This document shows, piece by piece, positions 47,346-57,160 of a DNA stretch of 64,000 nt. Source of the DNA: Cheilinus undulatus (lineage: Eukaryota; Chordata; Actinopteri; Labriformes; Labridae); contig NC_054877.1 in assembly GCF_018320785.1 (NCBI RefSeq), forward strand, positions 32,572,151 through 32,636,150. The letters run 5' to 3'. The first letter of the stretch is position 1. Each line of letters begins with the position of its first letter. The translations under genes were made by a program, and so were the position numbers. Under the pieces are notes generated by a model, which had not been told where the DNA came from, did no database searches, and saw nothing but the letters and a program-made list of their open reading frames with translations.

Positions 47346-49924
47346 TTTTAATAAAGACACCTTTGTGGCTAAGTCCAAGCTAATCACTCCACTAGCAGTT
47401 ATTGCATACAAGCATTCACTCAACAAGTCCCTGTAACAACCACAAAGTCATGCCTACGCAAAGTTGGCATGAATTTGTGCCCATAGCAGAAGTCTGTATG
47501 TATGGCCCTGAAAGTACAGCCATTCGCTCGGTCAGTCAGTCAGTCACATGCAGAGCCATGTAGGGCTGATCTCAGCAGTCAGCAAAAAATGATCATCAGT
47601 GATTGGTTAGAGATCCTGTGAAGTGAAAATAAATCTGGGTTTAGGCTTGTTGTATGACAGGTCACTGTGTTATGAACCACCAGGTCAAATTTCAGTCAAA
47701 TAAAACATCTCTAAGTTTATGAAATTAAGCTTCAAGACCATGAAAAATGAGGCAGTAAACTCTGCTCCATGATGTCTGTTGACTGAGCTGAAGCCACACC
47801 CACAATCCACTCACACTTAAAAAAATGCCACAATCTGAATGGAGGGAAGCACTCACGCTATTAGCATGCCCCTTGACCTTACGTTGACCTTATGATCAAA
47901 GCGCAGCTGTCTGGCTCTGTGCCAGAGAGGAGACAAAGTCAGTTTTCAGGCTAAAATCTCTGTTATGATACTTTAAATGATCCATAGACTCCTGTGGCTG
48001 ATAGATTTGGCAAATTTACCTCCCAATCAGGGGCAAGCAATTTTGGTTAGGGGGGAATGCAGGGGCACAGACTCGGATTAGGGTGGCACAGTAAAATTCA
48101 AATACTAAAACAACCACTTAAAATCACAGTTAATAATACTGTTTACCCTAAATGATATAATTATTTGCAGCATGGGCATTTCCCTTATGATATGTTGAAG
48201 CAACAAAACATGTTAAACATCTAGAAAAAAAACTGCATCTGATATGCAGTTAATGCAATTAAACAGTTTATCATATCTGTGTGTGGATCATATGCCAGCT
48301 CCTCATTGCAACAACTTACATACCTAATAACTGTTTTCTAAACAGAACACAGTGCCTTATAAATGTTTAAAGTTCAAATAGGCTTTATGGAACTACTGCC
48401 TCGACAGCAGCTAGGAAATTGAAAAATAGGAAAGTGGCCTAATCTGATTTGAAAATATCAGATTCCCTTTGAGTTGTACTGCTCACCACAAAAACATCAG
48501 ATAAGAGTCACAGAGGAGCAAAATATTGGATTCAGTAACTTTAGCCTGTAGTTAAAATCCCAATTTTTGGTTTAAGACTGACTTTAAATGTTAAATAAAT
48601 TAAATAATGCATATCAAACTGTTTATAACCCTTTCTGTTTGCAATTAATATGAAAAAAATTGGTATCTTCAACAGGTTTGAGTGAAATATGAGACTTTTA
48701 GCAATAAAACATTTTTAATGCTTATTAGTAAACAGCAGCAGGCATCAATATACATTTTGTTTTGATTGGCTGTAAGAAGGAGATGCTGCCTGCATGTTTG
48801 TTTTCTGCCGTGGTGACTGTGGTCCGTTGAGTATTGGTCCCTTGGAAAATCATCACAGGACAAAAGTTCCTACCCAGTGTAAAGGTTTAAATCTCTGTGC
48901 GATAAGAGTGATGAAGACATGACTACTTATTTTGAAAACATAAAATAGTTTATCTGACCAAAATTTATATATTAGTTAAGGTTGTAGATTTGTCACTGCT
49001 TCAACATGAATGCATTTAACTTACAAGCTACACGTCTTTTATGAATCTGACTGGGGTGGCACTTGGGGTGGCCAGTCAGATTTTAGAGGTGGCATGTACA
49101 CCCTGGGCCACTCCTATGGCCCCGCCCCTCCTCCCAAAGAACAAAAAAACAGCATTGAACTGACTGTTATCTTTCAATAAAGGCAGTGGCATCGGCTGAC
49201 AACAGACTGTACTGAGATGAACTGCTCTGTAAGAGGGGCGGGGTCATTCCTCACTGTGGGCTGGTGACATCGCTAACCCACATATTTGCCCCGCCCAAAT
49301 GAAACCCTGCCAGGAAAGAGGTGAAAAACTTTCTAATGGTCCAAATCCAGAATTCAGTCACATCTAGATCTCAGTGTTAGCACCAACATGTATGTATCCA
49401 TATCTATGTGGATAAATGTAGACAGTCAAGAGGAACATATCTACCCTGGGAAAAAAAATAAAAGCAAGTCTAAGGTTACAAGTGAATTTTGAAAGATATT
49501 AAATGAAATGTGTAATTTCCCAACAAGTTGTGCAGAATCAGCAAAACAATGCAAAATCATATCATCAGCTTAGAAATGGTATTAAAATTATTTATAAAGG
49601 AGAAAATGATACTGATATAGATTGTAAACAAGAGAGGGCCCAGAACAGACCCCTGTGGAACACCTTTAATGGTAAAAACTCAGACAGAATATTTCAGGCC
49701 TTCAAACAATGTAATCTATCAAACAAGTAATTTTGGGACCATTTACAAGTCATGGAGTCAAAGCCAGACCAATGACGTTCTATTTTTTCAAGAGTTCAGC
49801 ATACTGAGCACAAACATGCCCTGTTCTTCTGTTGCTACACTAAGCGCTCTAACATGGAAAAACGTTCAAGTGATACATCATTGAGCTTGTATTTTGTAAG
49901 AAGACCACTTCAGAAGATTTAAAC
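47346..49924. other. Non-coding sequence, no gene seen
   Basis: It includes a stretch (49210-49320) with ggggcggggtcattcc and gccccgcccaaatg that may belong to a dispersed repeat. No reading frame has a recognisable product. Confidence 0.45.
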
Positions 49925-50105
49925 CCAGATGGCCTAGCAGTTAGGCCATCCTTTGTACAGAAGCAAATATTCCAAGCAGGCTGCACAGCTTCGAATCAGA
50001 CCTGTGGCTCCTCTCTGGTACATCATCTCTCAGATTACCTGCTCTGTCTGCTATCCTGTCCTCTCTGAATAAAGGCACGATGCCAACAAAATAAATCTTT
50101 TAAAA
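49925..50105 (+). mobile_element. tRNA-derived SINE (degenerate)
   Basis: Head cagatggcctagcagttagg, B-box-like cttcgaatcagacc, CT-rich middle and a gaataaaggcacgatgcc tail with A-rich end. Same family as the SINE at 32.2 kb. Target duplication not clear. Confidence 0.6.
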
Positions 50106-50134
50106 ATCTATGGATAAATAAAATCAATAATTCT

Positions 50135-50335
50135 GAGGTGCTAGCAGCCTAGTGCTCATGTCCACCCACCCCACGCAAACAGGCTGTTGTCATCAAAGCA
50201 GGCAGCCCAGATTCAAATCCAGCTTGTGGCTCCTTTCCCACATGTCATTCCCCTCTTTCTCTCTCCACAGTTTCCACGTCTATCTACTGCCCTGTCCTCT
50301 CTAAACACTGACATAAAAAACATTATTTTAAACAT
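50135..50335 (+). mobile_element. tRNA-derived SINE (degenerate)
   Basis: Contains gaggtgctagcagcctagtg, aaagcaggcagcccagattc, the B-box-like gattcaaatcc, and ccctgtcctctctaaacac. Closely follows the previous copy in the same orientation. Confidence 0.6.
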
Positions 50336-50387
50336 TATTATTTTAAACCTTTCTATCAATTTGAGAATAATGCACAAAGTTGAATTT

Positions 50388-50690
50388 TCCTAACCTTGCA
50401 AAGCAGATGGATACACCCGTTTCCTTGTTTCTCACTGGCGAATCCATCTTGCAAAGCTCCGGTCTGAACCGCTTGGGCCCGGTTAGAAAGTGACAGGACC
50501 AATCAGCAACGAGGGGCAGTACTTTCAGGCGCAGCAGAGTTGTGACGTAAATGAGCAGCAGCAAGAGCTGGTGCAGTCATGGAGGAAGAGATTAGCGTGG
50601 ATGCTGCTAAAGCGCCAGTTTTGTCAGAACTTGAGGACATTTCGCCGTTAAAAGAAGAACAAAGATCATTCCAAATTTTACACCGTCAAT
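50388..50690 (+). mobile_element. Helicase-carrying repeat, copy D (inverted relative to copy A)
   Basis: It reads ctaaccttgcaaagcagatg, then cttgcaaagctccgg, then accaatcagcaacgagggg, the reverse complement of the right half of copy A. A start codon at 50579 opens MEEEISVDAAKAPVLSEL, ending in SPLKEEQRS before it runs out of similarity. The left half of the element is missing. Confidence 0.6.
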
Positions 50691-50701
50691 TTTGCCATTA
50701 G
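50579..50701 (+). pseudogene. First-exon fragment of a RecQ-like helicase
   Basis: A 40-residue frame whose first 29 residues match the fragment at 7402-7497 with few changes. The KEEQR end is where the family would continue with KAFxxxKDVFALLP. The remaining residues are unrelated, so the exon is cut off near its donor. It is a relic. Confidence 0.5.
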
Positions 50702-50984
50702 AATTATCAAATAATCCTCTTATTATCAGACACATTTACATTACATGTGTTAACAATTACACCATACCTCTGGAACAGAGCTGCCCTCACTACACTCCTG
50801 TAATGAGGCGATCAAAGTCTCAAATGCAAATCCAGCGCCTCAGAGTCTTGCTTACGTTTAACCTCCACTGTTCACTGCTCCAAACTGGATTGTTTTTCTG
50901 AGAATCAGCAGTCTAACAGACACTTGCTGTATGAAAGCAAACAAAGGATAACAAGTGTCTTAGATGGTGACTTTGTTTTGACCA

Positions 50985-51140
50985 GGGGGTACCGGTGGCC
51001 TTAGCGGGGAGTTTGTGCACCCCATGCAGAGAGGCCATTGTCCTCAAAGCAGGCAGCCCTGGTTTTTGAATTTGACCTCTGACATATCTCTCTCATAAAG
51101 GCGAAAGCATAACAAAAGATCATAAAACACTTTCTAAGAC
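50985..51140 (+). mobile_element. tRNA-derived SINE (degenerate)
   Basis: Contains ggtggccttagcggggag, aaagcaggcagccctgg and ctctctcataaaggcg, as in the copy at 50.1 kb. The B box is damaged. Confidence 0.55.
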
Positions 51141-51829
51141 TCCAAACTTCTAATAAAAGATGCAAATAAAGCACACTGTAGTCAGGGAAATACTCTCACA
51201 ATGTAATCTTTGAAATGTATATAAAATGATAAAGTAAAACATGCAACCATGCTGGGTTTTTTTTGTTTTGTTTTTTTTTAGGAAAATGGGACATCTTTGT
51301 AAGATATGCTTTTAGTCCCAGTGAAAATAACTTAGTATAAAGTAAGGGAATGTGTTTGCTAAATATTCCATGCACTGATTACACTCAAAAACAAGATTAA
51401 AGAAATGGCTTATGTTTGTGGTTGATCCAGGACTAAATGCTGGCTTTACTATGTAGATGTGAGTGTTGCAGTGCTGCCACCTACATATGCTGTTTTTTGT
51501 TTTGTTTTTTTTTACTTTAGTTCAATTTTTTTCTTTTCCCTGTAGACTACTAATTTTGTGGCATATAATGAGTTGCATATTATTGGGTTGAGGAATAACT
51601 TCTTTGACTCAACTTCACTAAACCACCTTTTTTGTTATATTTCTGTAGGGCACAAGTATCGTGTGTTTTATTCAAGATCTACAACTAGCCTAGCTGCTGT
51701 GAACAGGGCAGCCGACAACTACAGAAAGACCAAGTGACTGCTGGGAAAGACAGCTGACAGGAGAGAACAGACCCCGCAGGAGCTGGCATGGGTTAACTAC
51801 CCATGTAGCTGACCTATGCCAGCAGGGGC
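51141..51829. other. Non-coding sequence, no gene seen
   Basis: AT-rich with T-runs near 51260 and 51500. No coding or repeat feature I can name. Confidence 0.45.
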
Positions 51830-52740
51830 ATAGCTAGGGATTTTGGACCCCCAGCAAGAATTTACTCAGGGCCCCTTGAACCAGTGAGACAAACAACATA
51901 TGTTGAGTCTTTTTTACAAAGATCTATGCATTTTCATGTATTTTTGAAACATAATTTCACCATTTGTGAACAACATTTTTACTGTGGTTGAATTAAATTT
52001 ACTTGCAATATTTCGCAGCCCCGTACTATATCATTTGGACATTTTTAAGGGAGGAGCAGAATTGTATTTTACTCTATTTTATGCGGATTTCAGTCTGTTG
52101 ATCGATTTATTAAGTCTAGTGATACTTACCCCTGCTCAAGGCAAAGAGCCAAATTGCTGAAAAATGCATTTGCAAGAGCCACAATCTAATTGGTGAAAAG
52201 TGGCAATTAAGATAGGTTAAAGGTAGCAAAAATGGGCTAAAAGTGGCAAACACTAAGAGAAAAAGTGGCAAAAATGGGAAGAAAAAGTGGCATAAATGGG
52301 CAGAAAGTTGCAGGGGGGGGGGCAAAAAATGAGTTAACGGTGACAAAAATGGTCCCAAAGTGGCAAAAATGTGGCAAAAAAATGAGTGAAAAGTAACTAA
52401 TCTGGGCAAAAATCAGAAAAAAAGATGGGAAAAATGGGCAAATAGTGGCCTTTAATTGCAGAAGGTAGCTTAAATAGGCAAGAAGTGGTAAAAAAAAAAA
52501 AAAGGGGGCAAAACATTGCAAAAAGCAGGATAAAAGTGTCAAAAATGGACAAGAAGTGACAAAAAGAAGTGGCAAAAATGACCTAAAAGCAGCAAACACT
52601 GGAAGAAAAATGGCAAAAAAGGGCAGAAAGTGTCAATAACGGGTGGCAAGTGACCAAAAAATGAGTTAAAGGGGGCAAAAATGGTCCCAATGTGGTAAAA
52701 AATGAGTGGAAAGTGACTTAAATGGGCAATGCCATGACTA
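51830..52740 (+). repeat. Dispersed repeat with internal AAAGTGG minisatellite
   Basis: Starts ggggcatagctagggatttt, a phrase common in fish repeats. From 52185 it turns into degenerate units of aaaagtggcaaaaatgggc for about 550 bases. Long minus-strand frames rich in Phe, Leu and Pro come from this array and are not genes. Same array type as at 38.7, 62.5 and 63.5 kb. Confidence 0.7.
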
Positions 52741-54119
52741 ATTAATACAACAGCTGCTATTTATACATAATTCAGGATTGATTGGAAAATAAGCATCTGT
52801 TTTAATGTATGCATTGCAGTTTGAAAAAGTCATAAAACAATAAGATATAGTTGTAAAATATACTGTAGATAAGATGCAGAATGGATGAAAGCATCAATAA
52901 AAGGAATTTATCAAATTTGCCCACTTTTGGCTAATGGTAAAACTGACAGCTGCTACACTGCTGTGTATTTTTAGTATGCAGCCAACACTGCAACCACAAA
53001 GGGGCAGCATAACATCCAAAAACTTCCCATGTCATCCACAGCATGGCTGCTTCTCATTTACCAGTGTTGTTTTCAATTTATGATGTTAATTTAAGCTTAC
53101 ATTACATGTCTGAATGCAAATAAAATGTTTTTTACTCATTATTGAATGATATAATAACGAGGACAGTTTTGCTGAGTTGCAGTTCTGGTGCTGTCGTCCA
53201 CGTTCAATGAAAACTTCAAATTGTGCCTATGAAAAATAGGCTATATGAAAACTGAGCCATTCATTGAAGGGGATCTGACAAAAGTATCTTATTATTGCTT
53301 AGAAATAATGCTATAAAAAATTGCTACACCTTAAAGGAAATTATTTGTTTGCCAATACCCTACAGCAAACACAGGTCTATTATAGATTATTTAAAAAGGC
53401 TAACTGTTGGTCCCCTGTGGATAATCAGAGACAAATCTGTTTTGTTTCGTTTGCTTTTTTTTGCCTAGGCCTCAAATTTTGAGTGCTGAAGCTCTGATCA
53501 ATCACCCCAAGTGCATTTTTGAAGGCTTTAATTTTTTTTTTTTAAATCATGTTTCTCTTTCTCTCTCCTGTTTCCAGCCACACTGAATACAAGGCAAATT
53601 ATCTTCTCTTAAAGTTAAAGTGAAAGAGCTTAATATTAAACAGTTTCCCATGTATTTAAGTCATCTGTGACCTTTCATGGATTACCCCAACTGGAACTTA
53701 ATATTTCCTGAGAAAAGACTAAAGTTCTCATACATTGATCATTTATTATCATGTTCACTTTTTCAGCACTTTCAGCACTGTAATGGTTACTTTATTCCTG
53801 GTCAGCCATAAGCCACCCTCTGTATTGCTATATGTTGGTCTTTGTATAATATTGTACTGTTTATGTTGTTTGATCTCTGTGTGTTGTCTGATTTTGTGTA
53901 CATATTTTATTATTCATTATGTACATGCTTGATGCACACTTTTGCATGTATACCATCAACCTGCCGGGGACTACAGTAAGCCTTTGGCTACAATCTGGCA
54001 TATAACAAGTCCATAATGTGTACTGTCCCTATGAAATCTTCTCTTAAAAATGTTCATTAAGTTTTGACACAGAGCCAAGCTGGGATAAATCAGGTGTGTA
54101 AAAAGCAGATTGGTTTCCA
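52741..54119. other. Non-coding sequence; possible LINE tail
   Basis: No gene is seen. Segment 53955-54035 (tgccggggactacag, then gtgtactgtccctatgaa) resembles the 3' end of an L2/Rex-type LINE. This is a weak call. Confidence 0.35.
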
Positions 54120-54292
54120 TGGCCAGACAGTGCATCTCGCGCCAGTCCTTTGCATCTCGCGCGCCGTTTCGGTAGGCTTTCTCATACTACACGCTACAAC
54201 AAAAGCCAATCAGAGGACGGCGTTACCCGGAAGCGTCCCGTTGCTATGCAGTTGTCCTGAAACCTGCCCCCCTGTCCTGTCCAGCACCGAGG
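54120..54292 (+). promoter_or_regulatory. CpG-rich promoter-like block with CCAAT and ETS sites and a possible first-exon donor
   Basis: A short CpG-rich stretch in AT-rich surroundings. It has two near copies of TGCATCTCGCGC (about 54131-54165), a CCAAT box at 54206-54210, and an ETS/GABPA-type CCGGAAG at 54227-54233. A strong donor (gtgagt at 54293-54298) follows it, so a non-coding first exon could end at 54292. It may be an alternative upstream promoter of gadd45a or the start of another transcript. No coding sequence is visible. Confidence 0.4.
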
Positions 54293-54674
54293 GTGAGTTC
54301 TGTTACAACTGATGAATTCTGAACTTTTATTTTATGTTCTTTGTCAACCTTGATATCTTAACTTCAAGACAGAATATTCAAGATTAATTTACATTCGCTT
54401 GAACTAACAAAAAAATCTAGTAGTTGTTTTCTTTATGGAAGGTTTAGTAACATCCGAAGACTATCTGTAAATTCAGCTATAACTTAAAGATGTGCAAACG
54501 TTGCCTGAGCATTTTAAAGGTGAGTAGAAGTAGTAGAGGATTTAGTTTTTTCTTACTGAAGTGGAAAAGCCTGAGTCAAGTCTGCAGCTGCAGTTGTATT
54601 TGGTAGTATCTGGTTAGTAACCGACACGCCTGTTGCTGTCTTTCTCCAATCCCTTGTGAGAACACACCCGAAAC

Positions 54675-54709
54675 ATTTGCGTATGACCAATGATCACAGC
54701 CATGCAAAT
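54675..54709 (+). promoter_or_regulatory. gadd45a: gadd45a proximal promoter: CCAAT box flanked by octamer motifs
   Basis: A perfect CCAAT box at 54687-54691 (NF-Y type) lies between a 7/8 octamer-like site ATTTGCGT (54675-54682) and a perfect octamer ATGCAAAT (54702-54709). This is about 185-220 bases upstream of the start codon. Mammalian GADD45A is known to respond to BRCA1, UV and histone-deacetylase inhibitors through Oct-1 and NF-Y sites in its proximal promoter, so the arrangement looks conserved. No TATA box is visible. The transcription start probably lies near 54770. Confidence 0.7.
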
Positions 54710-54892
54710 GTCCTCCTGACTCGCATTGTCCCGGCCGGTTTTAATGTGAAGTTACCAGATGTATCTCTTCAGTAGCAGCACTGTGGACTACAGAGATACA
54801 AGTGTGTTTAGTCGAGAAGATACCGGTATAATTCGCCAAGAGCTGCCTAACTTTTTTCTGCTCTGACGGGAGATTTGGATTACATGTTCAAC

Positions 54893-56397
54893 ATGACATT
54901 TGAAGAACTAAGTGGGGATTACTCTCAAGAAAGGTAAATAACACAGTAAATGACTATTTTATAGTGTTTATTCTCGAGCAGTCTCTGCATGCGGTTCAGG
55001 TGTGGAGTTGTTGCGCTGATAGTCACTGCCATATGTCTGTGTGCAGCAACAATACATGCATTAAATCGACTATTGCATGATGGAAATGGTCGTTTAAGTT
55101 TTAGCTGATGTTTTAAGCCCACTTTGCAGCTTGAGAGAAATTTAGAGTATTTATTCCGGCAGTATTGATCGACTAACAGCTCTGCTAAGACTCAAGATGG
55201 TCGCGAGAAACTTTTTAATGAACGTTTAAAAGCTCTACTGGTTAAAAGGTGACAATACTTACTGAAACTTGACATAACAGTCTCGAATAGCTCTATCTCA
55301 TTTTTCCTATCTATCTGTATAGATAAAAAATGATTTAAAATTGGGTTTTTGAGCGTGTCGAACCTGGCTTCTACACGGTTTACTCGACGCCTAGGCTAGC
55401 TTACAGACAGGCTAACGTTAGCATAAAAAAATACACCGTTTCGGGTTTTTTCTTTCGTGTAACAGTTGTAATAAAGATATTAATGTGCTATAATTTGTCT
55501 GTGTTTTGTAGAATGGATTCAGTGGCGAAAGCTTTGGAGGAAGTTCTCACCTCGGCGTTACCTCAGGGCTGCATTACAGTCGGAGTCTATGAGGCTGCAA
55601 AGTCTCTTAATGTGTAAGTACAAAGTGATCCCAAAAAACCCTGAATTATTGACCTACTGACAGCACCCAGACATGCTAACACATCTCCTTTCACTGAACT
55701 GCACTCTTCATCCACTTACATCCATGTAAATATATGAAAAGCTCTGTTTAAACATTTATAAACTTAAGTATTTTTATCCTTTCCTCCTCAGAGATCCTGA
55801 TAATGTGGTTCTTTGCATCCTCGCCACAGATGACGAAGACGTCAAAGATGTGGCCCTGCAGATCCACTTCACTCTCATTCAGGCTTTCTGCTGCGAGAAT
55901 GACATCAACATCCTGAGAGTCAACAACACCCGGCGCCTGGCTGAAATACTGGGTGGAGGAAGCAGTGGAAAACAGAGCGGAGGAGAACCTATGGACCTTC
56001 ACTGTGTCCTTGTCACAGTAAGCATCTTTTTTATCATTAATAAATGAATCATACCTGCATTTTCCTATACATTTTGTGATTTTATGCAAGATGTTGCATG
56101 TGAGTGAAACTGCAATTCAAGTAGAACTTGCCTGTACTTGTTTTGTGCATTTGATAAACATGTAGATAACTCCTCCCTCTTTTGACTTCTTTTGAATTTA
56201 ATTATGCTTCACTCTCATGTCTGCACACTCAAGGGTGCACATCAGATGCATGTTATAATGTGTTATCTTTCTTATATTTCCAGAGCCCACACTCTACATC
56301 ATGGAAGGACCCTGCTTTGAGCAAAGTGAACGGATTTTGCAGAGAGAGCCGCTGCATGGACCAATGGGTTCCTATCATCAATCTGCCTGAACGATGA
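54893..56397 (+). CDS. gadd45a: Growth arrest and DNA-damage-inducible protein GADD45 alpha (4 exons, complete)
   Basis: Small acidic stress protein of the GADD45 family (L7Ae/L30e fold). Family members bind PCNA, p21, CDK1 and MEKK4, and act in the nucleus in cell-cycle arrest, repair and DNA demethylation. Exons: 54893-54933, 55512-55613, 55792-56017, 56284-56397. All introns are GT-AG; the 483 nt give 160 residues. The core [20 protein letters not shown] and the C-terminus [10 protein letters not shown] match the alpha paralogue. As I recall it, beta ends with ISLQER. Exon borders fall where the mammalian gene has them, just before the DPDN motif and just after DLHCVLVT. An in-frame ATG at 54884 would add MFN. 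I chose 54893 because the family starts MTFEE/MTLEE and it has A at -3. A teleost may have two gadd45a copies (aa/ab); I cannot say which this is. Confidence 0.95.
56124..56143 (+). promoter_or_regulatory. gadd45a: Candidate p53 response element in gadd45a intron 3
   Basis: GAACTTGCCTGTACTTGTTT consists of two adjacent RRRCWWGYYY half-sites with no spacer. The first matches 10/10 and the second 9/10 (T instead of R at position 2). It lies in the third intron (56018-56283), the same intron that holds the classical p53 site in mammalian GADD45A. A weaker half-site, AAACATGTAG (8/10), follows near 56157. Confidence 0.7.
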
Positions 56398-57160
56398 ACT
56401 TAAAACTGCAACTGGACTCTTATCTGCACAGGAGAAGTGGTGTGAACCCTGATGGACACATTACCACCCAGAGATCAAATTCCAAAGCACTGCTTATGGG
56501 GAAAGAAGAAAAAAATGGAGGATAAAAAAAGCCTGCTGTCTACATGAGTTCTATTTAAAAGAGTAAAAAAAGGAGCAGGAGGACAGATTTCCACCTCGGA
56601 CAGGACTGTTTGGAGTTGCATCTGTTTGTTGGCATACAAGATCAGAGGGCGAAGCACTTGTTCACCCTGAGGTGGAAATTTAAAAAAAGCATATGTGTGT
56701 GCTTTTTTATGTGAAGCCGGACACTGTACAGACAGATTGTATCATGTGTGTTTGGTGAAGCCTCTGTGACGAGTCAGGAAAGCAGAGAGAGACCAGAAAA
56801 CAGACCTGTTGAGTGGACCAAGGCCTCGGCCTCTCTCTGCAGAAACAAAGCACTTGTTATAACACTGGACCTTTTTGCAATTTCACCTATATGATTTCAG
56901 TTGTTAATGTTGATGTTACTATTGTCGTAATTTAAAAAGGGAAGGGCTACACATCCAGTGGAGACATTCTGTGTGTTAACTGTTTTTTACGCCAGCTGTT
57001 TTTGCCACAAGTAAAATAATTCATTTGTTACAATTTAAGTTATTTCTAATGATATTTAAGTGTATTTATGTTTCATTTTTCTACCTAAACTATTTGAATT
57101 TTTGCAGAATCTGAATTCTTATGTATTGCTGTCAATAAAAAGTATTTTATGGAGCCAGAA
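56398..57160 (+). other. gadd45a: gadd45a 3' UTR with polyadenylation signal
   Basis: About 760 bases follow the TGA stop, ending after an AATAAA at 57134-57139. The distal part is AT-rich and has ATTTA pentamers (for example in tgtatttatg near 57060), as expected for a short-lived immediate-response mRNA. The end point is inferred from the signal. Confidence 0.75.

Noticed and set aside
52116..52599. Minus-strand frames of 97 and 120 residues rich in Phe and Leu
   Set aside because: They are the translation of the AAAGTGG minisatellite.
55748..56089. 113-residue minus frame over gadd45a exon 3
   Set aside because: It is antisense to a well-supported coding exon.
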